From: Deltaproteobacteria bacterium | GTDB taxonomy: Bacteria > Desulfobacterota > Binatia > DP-6 | Direction of reading: 5' to 3' | Assembly (NCBI GenBank): GCA_005879205.1 | Contig: VBLD01000150.1 | Coordinates: 1 to 5,417, forward strand | Length of the DNA stretch: 5,417 bases | Shown here: positions 1-5,175 of the stretch, in pieces | Numbering within the stretch: position 1 is the first letter of the stretch | Layout: the number at the start of each line of letters is the position of its first letter | Made by a program: the position numbers and the translations under genes | The notes under the pieces: model-generated | Databases searched by the model: none | Told to the model about the DNA's origin: nothing | What the model saw: the letters and a program-made list of their open reading frames with translations, nothing else

Positions 1-204
1 GCGCCCCCCTACCCCGAGCAGGTCATCTTTATCCGCCTGACGGGGACGAACTGGCTGACCGATTTCAGCACGCTCGTCAGCTCTGGGACGGTGGTTGGTG
101 GGCCGCGGACCAAGGTGTACGGGGTCGCGTCTCGCGACCAGCTCAACTTCTTACGCGAGAGAGGCGCTGCCTTCGAGGAAGTCGGGACGGGTCGCAGGGC
201 GTAA
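1..204 (+). CDS. 3' end of a small hypothetical protein (start lies outside the window)
   Basis: Frame 1 is open from the first base to a TAA at 202-204 and gives 67 residues, including FIRLTGTNWLTDFSTL, GGPRTKVYGV and LRERGAAFEEVG. The pattern of short beta-strand-like and helix-like segments, with a glycine turn (VVGGPRTKVY) and a final helix plus strand, looks like a genuine compact domain rather than a shadow frame. I do not recognise a named family. No in-frame ATG is visible, so the start is upstream. The gene uses TTA, AGA and TTT codons that are rare elsewhere in the window. Its last 110 bases overlap the next open frame. It could be the front half of one gene split from the next by a frameshift, but each piece reads like a separate small protein. 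Confidence 0.55.
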   Translation, partial: APPYPEQVIFIRLTGTNWLTDFSTLVSSGTVVGGPRTKVYGVASRDQLNFLRERGAAFEEVGTGRRA

Positions 205-553
205 GGCGCCTCGCCTCCGACCTCGGAAACGACGTCGTCGCTTCCGGCAGTACCACATCATCATCCCGACCCAGTACAACGATGGGACGCCGGTCGAGGA
301 AGAGCTGCTGCGGGTCACCGACGCGGAAATCGCCGGCATCTGCAAGGGCTACACGCGCGTCCCAGGCGAGGGCCAATGGCTCACGTCGCCGGTTGAGGGA
401 AACCGCAACTTCTGGGTTGACGTCCCCGACACGAAGGCCACCGCGACGTTCTTCCGCGTCTACAAGCTCATCCTGAAATTCCGTTTCAAGCAGGAAGATA
501 TCTATATGACTTCACGACCCGTGGCCTATGTCCCCACGTTCCAGTTCGCGTAG
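95..553 (+). CDS. Hypothetical protein with uncertain start; possibly disrupted at the 5' end
   Basis: Frame 2 is open to a TAG at 551-553. The credible protein begins around residue 50 (about position 245) with QYHIIIPTQYNDGTPV and continues with an alternation of strands and helices to FFRVYKLILKFRFKQEDIYM, ending in PVAYVPTFQFA. This resembles, from memory, a widespread family of roughly 100-residue hypothetical proteins that open with a Y-x-I-x-I-P-x-x-Y-N-D-G motif and end with a 'F.QEEIYIT' segment; their function is unknown to me. The preceding 50 residues are low-complexity and Arg-rich. No ATG, GTG or TTG occurs in this frame between position 101 and the conserved start, and no convincing ribosome binding site precedes TTG95 or GTG98. 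Either the true start is lost by a frameshift or sequencing error, or a long overlap with the upstream gene is used. The C-terminal part is real with fair confidence; the start is not. Confidence 0.5.
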   Translation: MVGRGPRCTGSRLATSSTSYAREALPSRKSGRVAGRKAPRLRPRKRRRRFRQYHIIIPTQYNDGTPVEEELLRVTDAEIAGICKGYTRVPGEGQWLTSPVEGNRNFWVDVPDTKATATFFRVYKLILKFRFKQEDIYMTSRPVAYVPTFQFA

Positions 554-577
554 CTCAGGCCCCTTGATGGGCCGGAA

Positions 578-608
578 CGGCCTGCGGGCTGCCGCGCGCC
601 GCGGGCCG
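578..608 (+). terminator. GC-rich hairpin downstream of the hypothetical gene; possible terminator without U-tract
   Basis: CGGCCTGCGG (578-587) pairs with CCGCGGGCCG (599-608) over 10 bp, with one G-U wobble and an 11-nt loop. It begins 25 bp after the stop at 553. No run of T follows, so it is not a canonical intrinsic terminator. A smaller stem, GGCCC/GGGCC at 558-573, lies just before it. In DNA this GC-rich, chance hairpins are common. Confidence 0.3.
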
Positions 609-666
609 GGGAACGTCGCCGCCCGACTTCCCGACTACTCAGGACAGCACCTATGCGCCCCGTCAA

Positions 667-695
667 TTGACACTCTCGAGTGGGCCGTGTTACCC
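667..695 (+). promoter_or_regulatory. Candidate sigma70-type promoter for the SDR gene
   Basis: A perfect TTGACA -35 box lies at 667-672, in the one locally less GC-rich stretch before the SDR gene. The matching -10 region (TTACCC at 690-695, 17-bp spacer) is a poor match to TATAAT, so the call rests on the -35 box and on position about 45 bp before the start codon. Confidence 0.3.
671..682. repeat. Inverted repeat CACTC-TC-GAGTG overlapping the -35 edge; possible operator
   Basis: CACTC (671-675) and GAGTG (678-682) are exact reverse complements separated by TC. They sit inside the -35/-10 spacer of the candidate SDR promoter, where a repressor would block polymerase. The arms are only 5 bp, so chance is possible. 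Confidence 0.25.
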
Positions 696-702
696 GCCAC
701 TC

Positions 703-707
703 GGAGG
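703..707 (+). promoter_or_regulatory. Ribosome binding site of the SDR gene (decides the start)
   Basis: GGAGG ends 9 nt before ATG717. This is the only good Shine-Dalgarno match near the start. It fixes ATG717 rather than any upstream in-frame codon of the longer open frame that extends back to 528. Confidence 0.75.
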
Positions 708-716
708 AACAGTGCG

Positions 717-1655
717 ATGGGCACGCTGCTCGCGGGCAAAGTGGGCGTGGTCACCGGCTCGGGCCGGGGCATCGGCCGCGGCATCGCCCTCGCGCTCGCG
801 CGCGAGGGCGCCAAGGTGGTCGTCAACGACGTCGGCTGCGACCTCGGCGGCCGCGGCACCGACGCCGACCCGGCGGCAGCCGTGTGCAAGGAGATCGCCG
901 CGCTCGGCAGCGAGGCGGTGCCGAGCTACGACTCCGTCGCGGACTTCACCGCCGCGGGCAACATCATCAAGACCGCGCTCGACGCGTGGGGCCGCTGCGA
1001 CGTGCTCGTGAACAACGCCGGGATCATCCGCGACCGGGCCATCGTCAACATGAGCGAGGAGGAGTTCGACGCCGTCATCGCCGTGCACCTGAAAGGCGGC
1101 TGGAACTGCTGCCGCCACGCGCTCCCGGTTATGAAGGAGCAGAAGTTCGGGCGCGTCATCAACATCGTCTCGAGCGCCGGCCTGCGGGGCAACTTCGGCC
1201 AGTCGAACTACGGGGCCGCCAAGGCCGGCCTCATGGGCCTCACCTTCGTGATCGCCGTCGAGTTCATGAAGGGCAATGCAGAAGGGAAGTACAGCATCAC
1301 CGCCAACGCCCTCGCGCCGGCCGGCATGACGCGCATGGTGGGGACGATACCCGGCATGGAGGGGCGCCCCGTCCCGCCCGAGATGAACCCGGAGCTGAAC
1401 GGTCCGATCGTCGCCTTCCTCGCCTCGGACCGGGCGGCGCACGTGAACGGCCAGGTCTTCGGCCGCCGCGGCTATGCCTACACGCTGTTCCAGACGCCGA
1501 AGCCGCTCGCCGCCCTGTACAAGGAGGGCGGCATGTCGGCCGAGGAGATCGCCCGCAACTTCGACGCCGCGTTCACCGAGCACCTCTCGGTGCCGGGCAT
1601 CCCGCAGACGGCGGCGATGAAGCAGGCGCAGGCCGCCGCCGCGGCGAAGAAGTAG
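717..1655 (+). CDS. SDR-family NAD(P)-dependent oxidoreductase, MFE-2 (3-hydroxyacyl-CoA dehydrogenase)-like
   Basis: The gene encodes a cytosolic 312-residue short-chain dehydrogenase. The Rossmann cofactor loop TGSGRGIG is at residues 13-20. D38 in VVVNDVG, at the end of the second strand, favours NAD(H) over NADP(H). NNAG is at 99-102. The catalytic Ser-Tyr-Lys is S152, Y165 and K169 in SSAGLRGNFGQSNYGAAK, with the normal 13-residue Ser-Tyr spacing. NxNFGQxNY, VHLKG (124-127) and the long insertion after the second strand (about residues 40-56) match the SDR domain of peroxisomal multifunctional enzyme 2, which oxidises D-3-hydroxyacyl-CoA. The enzyme is therefore likely to act on acyl-CoA or a related bulky hydroxy substrate, though many such bacterial proteins have unknown substrates. 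Unlike MFE-2 there is no fused MaoC hydratase or SCP2 domain. The C-terminus after GQVFG (245-249) is a 60-residue extension ending in an Ala/Lys-rich tail. Family assignment is near certain; substrate is inference. Confidence 0.93.
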   Translation: MGTLLAGKVGVVTGSGRGIGRGIALALAREGAKVVVNDVGCDLGGRGTDADPAAAVCKEIAALGSEAVPSYDSVADFTAAGNIIKTALDAWGRCDVLVNNAGIIRDRAIVNMSEEEFDAVIAVHLKGGWNCCRHALPVMKEQKFGRVINIVSSAGLRGNFGQSNYGAAKAGLMGLTFVIAVEFMKGNAEGKYSITANALAPAGMTRMVGTIPGMEGRPVPPEMNPELNGPIVAFLASDRAAHVNGQVFGRRGYAYTLFQTPKPLAALYKEGGMSAEEIARNFDAAFTEHLSVPGIPQTAAMKQAQAAAAAKK

Positions 1656-1659
1656 CGCT

Positions 1660-3834
1660 CTACCTTCCCACCCGGACCAGCGCCGCGCGCGCCTCGGCGC
1701 CGTCGCCGAGACCGAGGGCGGCGATGGCGGTGCCGCGTGGTCCCCCGGACGGCGCGATAGCGGTGACCGTTCCGCCGAGCATCGCGTCGCCGACCGCGAG
1801 AAGACGGCGCGTCGACCGACGGCTCCGCTGGAAGAGACCCACCGCCTGCGTGTCGGCCGCGGCGAAGGTAGCCACGAAGAGGGTGCCTCGAGGCCCGAAG
1901 GTGATGGGGTCCGCGAACAGGATCTGTCCCGAGCCGGGGACCACGTCCCCGTTGACGATGACCTTCGAGAGACGGCGCCCTCTCGCGAGGAACAACCCTC
2001 CGGCACCGTCCGTGCCCGACAGCGCGCCGCCGATCAGGAATGCGTCGCCGCGCGTGACCAGCTCTCCGACCGCGGCCAGCGTGCGATGTCCGGTGCCGCG
2101 GACCGGGTCGCCGGTGAGGACGACGGGGAACGCGCCGCCGCGCTGCGCGAGAAAGACTCCGGCGGCGCCGTTGTCGAGTCCGGCGACGAACGCCGGGCCT
2201 CTGCGCGTGAGCGACACCGGTCCGAACGACGTGACGCGGCCGTTCCCGCGCACCGCGTCGCCATGCTTCACGAGGGCGCGCACCGCGTGTCGCGCGATGT
2301 CCGCCTCGAAGAGCGCCTCCTCGGCGCTGCCTCCCGTCACCGACGAGACGAAGAAGACATGTCCGCCCCGCGCGTCGAGCATCCCGGGCTGCAGGTCGAA
2401 CGTCCCGCCGAGCGGCGTGGCGTCGCCGTGGGCGACGACCTTGAGCGGCGCATCGCCGCCGCGCCGCACGCCCAGCAGCGGATCGTTGGCCACGTCCCTC
2501 GCGAAGAAGGCGATCGTGTCGCCGCGAACCACGTGCGCGTCGTCGAGCGTGGCGACCGGAATGCCGCCGATCATGTCGCCGGCCGCCGCGACTCGTGTCA
2601 CGGCGCCACGGCTCCACGCGTAGAGCCCGTCCTGCCGGGCCGCGAAGGCGACGACGCCGTCATCATTGATGCTCGGGGATGACAAAGCGGCGCTCTGGCC
2701 GAGGGGCGTGGCGTCCGGACCGACGATCGCGTGCGCGTTCGTGCCGTCGTAGCTCTCGACGCCTCCGTCGCGCACCCACACGATCCGGCCGCTGTCGGTG
2801 AGCCGGCGCGCGAAGTCCGCCGCACCGGGGATCGGCCCGCCGAGCGCCGCGAGCGAACCGCTGCTCGCGACGACGAGCCGTGGCCCGTCGTCGAAGACAC
2901 CCTCGAACGCCACGCGGCCGTTCGAGTCGACGCCGACGTACTCGGGGTCGATGCGTCTCAGCGGGTTGCCGCCGACCGTTTCAGCGTCGCTCACCCGGCT
3001 GGGCGGCTGTCCGGGGCTGAAGAGGAATGCGCCGCTGACGGAGCCGGCGACCACCGCGAGGGCGACCGCGCCCGCCGGGTTGATCGCCACGGCGCCGCGC
3101 AGGAAGCGGCGCGCGTTCGCGCGGCTCATCGGCTGGGGGGCGAGGACGGCCACGAGCTGTCCAGCCGCGTCGACGGTGAAGACGCCGGCGGCCTCGTCGT
3201 TCCTCGAGTGCCCCGGAAGGCGGTTCACGACGGCGACGAACGCCACGAGGCCGACGTCGTTGAGGACCGGACGCGTCCCGAAGAGATCGAAGCTTCCGCC
3301 GCCCGGCGCGGGCCCGCCTCGCGCGACGAGCCGCACGGCGTTCCGCGTGGCGTGGCTCCAGAGCCACAGGGAGCGGCCGGCTCCGTAGAGGAGGTCGCCC
3401 CGGCGATTGAGGTCCGCGACGTTCGCACTCACGAGGGTTGCGCCGTCGAAGACCGGTACGAGACCGCCCCGCTCGAACAAAAAGACGCCGTCGGTCGCGA
3501 GCCGCGAGTTCAAGCTGGCGGCGAACGCGATCACCCCGTCGTCGTTGAGCGCCACGCGGCTCGCGAGCCGGTTGAAGGTCCCGTCGAGCGGCGCCGGCAG
3601 GCGATCGCCCGTCCGCGCGACGACGGTCGACACGCCATCGCTCGCCGTCAACACCGCACTGGTCCCGCCGAGGAAGATGGCGGTATCGCCTCCGGCGGCC
3701 GGAGCGGAGATCGAGTCGAGGCGCGTGCCGTCGGCCGCGCCATCGCCCGTCATCACCAGCACCTCCGTCGCGGCGCGGCCGAGATCGCTCGCAACGAGGA
3801 GGACGCCGACGATCGCGATCGCGACGACGCCCAT
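1660..3834 (-). CDS. Secreted tandem-repeat protein of the NxxGxxAF (choice-of-anchor) type
   Basis: The 724-residue protein starts with a hydrophobic signal-like segment (residues 2-16) and a plausible cleavage after GRAA (about 22), so export is expected. The mature part is made of imperfect repeats. The NxxGxxAF motif is seen at 97-104 (NDDGVIAF), 192-199 (NDVGLVAF), 252-259 (AL instead of AF), 303-310 (DSNGRVAF) and 390-397 (NDDGVVAF). Later units keep only the shape. A second landmark, xGDxxxxxGTF or similar, recurs at about residues 30, 76, 419, 470, 525, 575, 629 and 682, with weaker copies at 172, 333 and 372. The last six are spaced 50-55 residues apart. This matches the family named for tandem NxxGxxAF repeats, whose members are exported and of unknown function; a beta-propeller-like fold is inference. 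No C-terminal anchor (PEP-CTERM, LPXTG or TM) is visible; the protein ends RAALVRVGR. ATG3834 is forced by an in-frame TAG five codons upstream. There is no good ribosome binding site and the signal peptide lacks an N-terminal Lys/Arg. Confidence 0.85.
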   Translation of the reverse strand: MGVVAIAIVGVLLVASDLGRAATEVLVMTGDGAADGTRLDSISAPAAGGDTAIFLGGTSAVLTASDGVSTVVARTGDRLPAPLDGTFNRLASRVALNDDGVIAFAASLNSRLATDGVFLFERGGLVPVFDGATLVSANVADLNRRGDLLYGAGRSLWLWSHATRNAVRLVARGGPAPGGGSFDLFGTRPVLNDVGLVAFVAVVNRLPGHSRNDEAAGVFTVDAAGQLVAVLAPQPMSRANARRFLRGAVAINPAGAVALAVVAGSVSGAFLFSPGQPPSRVSDAETVGGNPLRRIDPEYVGVDSNGRVAFEGVFDDGPRLVVASSGSLAALGGPIPGAADFARRLTDSGRIVWVRDGGVESYDGTNAHAIVGPDATPLGQSAALSSPSINDDGVVAFAARQDGLYAWSRGAVTRVAAAGDMIGGIPVATLDDAHVVRGDTIAFFARDVANDPLLGVRRGGDAPLKVVAHGDATPLGGTFDLQPGMLDARGGHVFFVSSVTGGSAEEALFEADIARHAVRALVKHGDAVRGNGRVTSFGPVSLTRRGPAFVAGLDNGAAGVFLAQRGGAFPVVLTGDPVRGTGHRTLAAVGELVTRGDAFLIGGALSGTDGAGGLFLARGRRLSKVIVNGDVVPGSGQILFADPITFGPRGTLFVATFAAADTQAVGLFQRSRRSTRRLLAVGDAMLGGTVTAIAPSGGPRGTAIAALGLGDGAEARAALVRVGR

Positions 3835-3843
3835 CGGGGCGAG

Positions 3844-3873
3844 GCTCTACGCTCCTGCACGCTTGAGCGTCAA
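3844..3873 (-). promoter_or_regulatory. Weak promoter candidate for the repeat-protein gene
   Basis: On the minus strand, TTGACG (3873-3868) is followed after 18 bp by TAGAGC (3849-3844). If used, transcription would begin about 3 nt before ATG3834, giving a nearly leaderless message, which would fit the absence of a Shine-Dalgarno sequence. The -10 match is poor. Confidence 0.22.
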
Positions 3874-3896
3874 TGGGGCCCATGGATGCAGCCCCA
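3874..3896. repeat. Inverted repeat TGGGGC / GCCCCA in the divergent intergenic region
   Basis: TGGGGC (3874-3879) and GCCCCA (3891-3896) are exact 6-bp reverse complements around an 11-bp centre. The repeat abuts the candidate -35 box of the minus-strand gene. It may be an operator or a chance GC-rich hairpin. Confidence 0.3.
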
Positions 3897-3900
3897 CGGC

Positions 3901-3926
3901 GAAACGCGTCGGTAGCGTATCGTTTC
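3901..3926. repeat. Inverted repeat GAAACG-N14-CGTTTC between divergent genes; possible operator
   Basis: GAAACG (3901-3906) and CGTTTC (3921-3926) are exact reverse complements whose centres are 20 bp apart, about two helical turns. The match extends outward to GGC / GCC if one extra A is allowed. It lies between the divergent gene starts, upstream of the Lgt-like operon, a reasonable place for a dimeric regulator to bind. No promoter for the operon is otherwise obvious. Confidence 0.35.
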
Positions 3927-3994
3927 AGCCGCTGCAGCGAACACCGCGCGAGGCCGCGTGCGCCGCTGGCCTGGAGCTTGCTCGATGGGCTCGC

Positions 3995-4753
3995 GTGTAT
4001 CCCGAGCTCGTGTTCACTCTCGGCGACACGCAGATAGCCGTCTCGACCCACGCGCTCGCCGTCGCCGCCGGCGTGGCTGCGGGCTTCGCGCTCGCGCTCC
4101 GACGGGCGCGCGACGCGGCGCCCGTGCTCACCGCCGCCGCCGCGACCGCGCTTGCTGCACTTGCCGGCGCCCACTGGCTCTTCCGCGTGATGCACGGCGG
4201 GGAGGGCCGATTCTGGACCGGTGGTCTGGCGTCGACGGGCGGCGTGGCGGCCGGGCTCGCGGCGGTGTGGGTCGCGGCTCGCCTGACGCGCCGGCCGGCC
4301 GGCGAGCTGCTCGACGCGCTGGTGCCTGCCGGGCTGCTGGCCCTCGGCGTCGGACGGATCGGCTGCTTCCTGGCCGGTTGCTGCTACGGCGCTCCGAGCG
4401 CGCTGCCGTGGGCCGTCGTCTTTCCCGAGCTGGGGCCGCCGGCCCGCCATCCGCTCCAGCTCTACTCGGCGGCGAGCGATCTTGCGCTCGTGCTCCTCGT
4501 CCACCCCGAGCGCGCGCCGGCCGGCACGATCGCGCGTCGCACCTGCATCGGTCTCGGTCTCGTGCGGTTCGCCCTCGAGTTCCTCCGCGATCCTGCCGCG
4601 ACCGACGCGCTCGTCGACGGGTGGCTCACGCTGCCGCAGGCAGCGGCGCTCCTGCTCGTCGGCGGTGCGGCGTTCGGCTTGCGTGCGCCGGCGTCTTTCG
4701 ACTATGGCATCGCCGCGGAGGACGAGAGCGCATGCCCGACGAGAAGAGCTTGA
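3995..4753 (+). CDS. Lgt-like (prolipoprotein diacylglyceryl transferase family) membrane protein, degenerate active site
   Basis: This 252-residue integral membrane protein has hydrophobic segments at about 14-36, 44-63, 78-95, 105-128, 158-169, 183-195 and 211-229, in Lgt order. Lgt landmarks are present: the N-terminal YPELVFTLGD (2-11), GGLASTGGVAAG (76-87), the signature GRIGCFLAGCCYG (120-132), HPLQLYS (152-158) and RFALEFLRD (191-199). True Lgt transfers diacylglycerol from phosphatidylglycerol to the lipobox cysteine of prolipoproteins at the inner membrane. By comparison with E. coli Lgt from memory, the histidine of SFHGG is replaced by T81, and the essential asparagine of GRLGNF by C124, while R121, R191 and E195 are kept. 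It is therefore a divergent paralogue that may not be a working lipoprotein transferase, so I do not name it lgt. GTG3995 gives the usual 'MYP..' N-terminus but has no well-placed ribosome binding site. The gene leads an operon whose next gene overlaps it by 22 nt. Confidence 0.8.
   Translation: MYPELVFTLGDTQIAVSTHALAVAAGVAAGFALALRRARDAAPVLTAAAATALAALAGAHWLFRVMHGGEGRFWTGGLASTGGVAAGLAAVWVAARLTRRPAGELLDALVPAGLLALGVGRIGCFLAGCCYGAPSALPWAVVFPELGPPARHPLQLYSAASDLALVLLVHPERAPAGTIARRTCIGLGLVRFALEFLRDPAATDALVDGWLTLPQAAALLLVGGAAFGLRAPASFDYGIAAEDESACPTRRA
4717..4721 (+). promoter_or_regulatory. Ribosome binding site for the small helical protein gene, inside the Lgt-like gene
   Basis: GGAGG lies 10 nt before ATG4732, within the last codons of the Lgt-like gene. 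It selects ATG4732 as the start and rejects the much longer same-frame opening that reaches back to 3958. Confidence 0.7.
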
Positions 4754-5175
4754 AGGACGTCACGGTCTGGTCCGGCCACCGCGAGATGACGCTCGAAGAC
4801 GTCGCGGTGATCCAGCCCGGCCTCGGCCGCCTGATGCCCGACATCGGTGCGCGGACCTGGAAACTCTACTACGCCGCGAAGGCCGGCAACTGGCCGCTCG
4901 CCAAGTTCCAGCTGAAGGAGGTGCGCGGGCTGATGGAGCTCGCGGCCTTCACCCGTCCGAAGTACGAAGACAACCTGAACGAGTTCCTCGCGGAGAAGTG
5001 GAAGCCCCTCGAGGACGCGATCGCGCGCGAGGACTTCAAGGCATTCGAGTCGCTTTTCCACGCGGCGATCGAGGCCGCCAACGCATACCACGAGCTTCGC
5101 GACAAGCCGTACATCCGATGGAAGCTCCCCGAGACGCCGCCGCCCGATCTGGACCTGACGCCGCGCAAGAAGTGA
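4732..5175 (+). CDS. Small soluble helical protein, resembling a cytochrome-type domain without its haem motif
   Basis: The 147-residue protein has no signal peptide or membrane segment, so a cytosolic location is expected as read. It is mostly amphipathic helix: 21-50 (ending WKLYYAAKAGNW), 54-72, 76-100 and 101-120, then a proline-rich tail IRWKLPETPPPDLDL. From memory, this pattern (TWKLYYAAKAGNWPLA, KPLEDAIAREDFKAFE, then a final helix and YIRWKLP) matches small proteins in proteobacterial genomes whose last helix carries C-N-A-C-H. Here the equivalent stretch is A116-N-A-Y-H120, keeping only the histidine, so covalent haem attachment is not possible. The function is unknown; a ligand-binding or regulatory four-helix bundle is an inference. 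It starts inside the Lgt-like gene, and its TGA stop overlaps the GTG start of the TonB-like gene, so it belongs to that operon. Confidence 0.85.
   Translation: MPDEKSLKDVTVWSGHREMTLEDVAVIQPGLGRLMPDIGARTWKLYYAAKAGNWPLAKFQLKEVRGLMELAAFTRPKYEDNLNEFLAEKWKPLEDAIAREDFKAFESLFHAAIEAANAYHELRDKPYIRWKLPETPPPDLDLTPRKK

Noticed and set aside
558..573. Small GGCCC/GGGCC hairpin as a terminator
   Set aside because: It has only 5 bp and no T-run. It is less convincing than the neighbouring 10-bp stem and expected by chance at this GC content.
528..716. N-terminal extension of the SDR to position 528
   Set aside because: It overlaps the preceding gene and the promoter-like region, and the GGAGG before ATG717 plus the normal SDR N-terminus fix the start.
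690..2617. Minus-strand open frames antisense to the SDR gene (690-2006 and 1478-2617)
   Set aside because: Both have Arg/His-rich shadow composition and overlap well-supported genes. No ribosome binding site or domain is seen.
680..2623. Long plus-strand open frame across the SDR and into the repeat-protein gene
   Set aside because: Its translation is Arg/Pro/Ala-rich low complexity, it lies out of frame within the clear SDR and antisense to the repeat protein, and no motif is visible. It is a high-GC shadow frame.
2731..3915. Plus-strand open frame antisense to the repeat-protein gene
   Set aside because: It is a charged, repetitive sequence mirroring the antisense repeats and has no recognisable domain.
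3407..3994. N-terminal extension of the Lgt-like frame back to 3407
   Set aside because: It lies antisense to the repeat protein's N-terminal coding region and reads as shadow sequence. Lgt homology begins at YPELVFTLGD, consistent with GTG3995.
2981..4504. Minus-strand open frame spanning the divergent intergenic region and the Lgt-like gene
   Set aside because: It crosses two gene starts, is extremely Arg-rich and contradicts the strong Lgt and repeat-protein signatures on the other frames.
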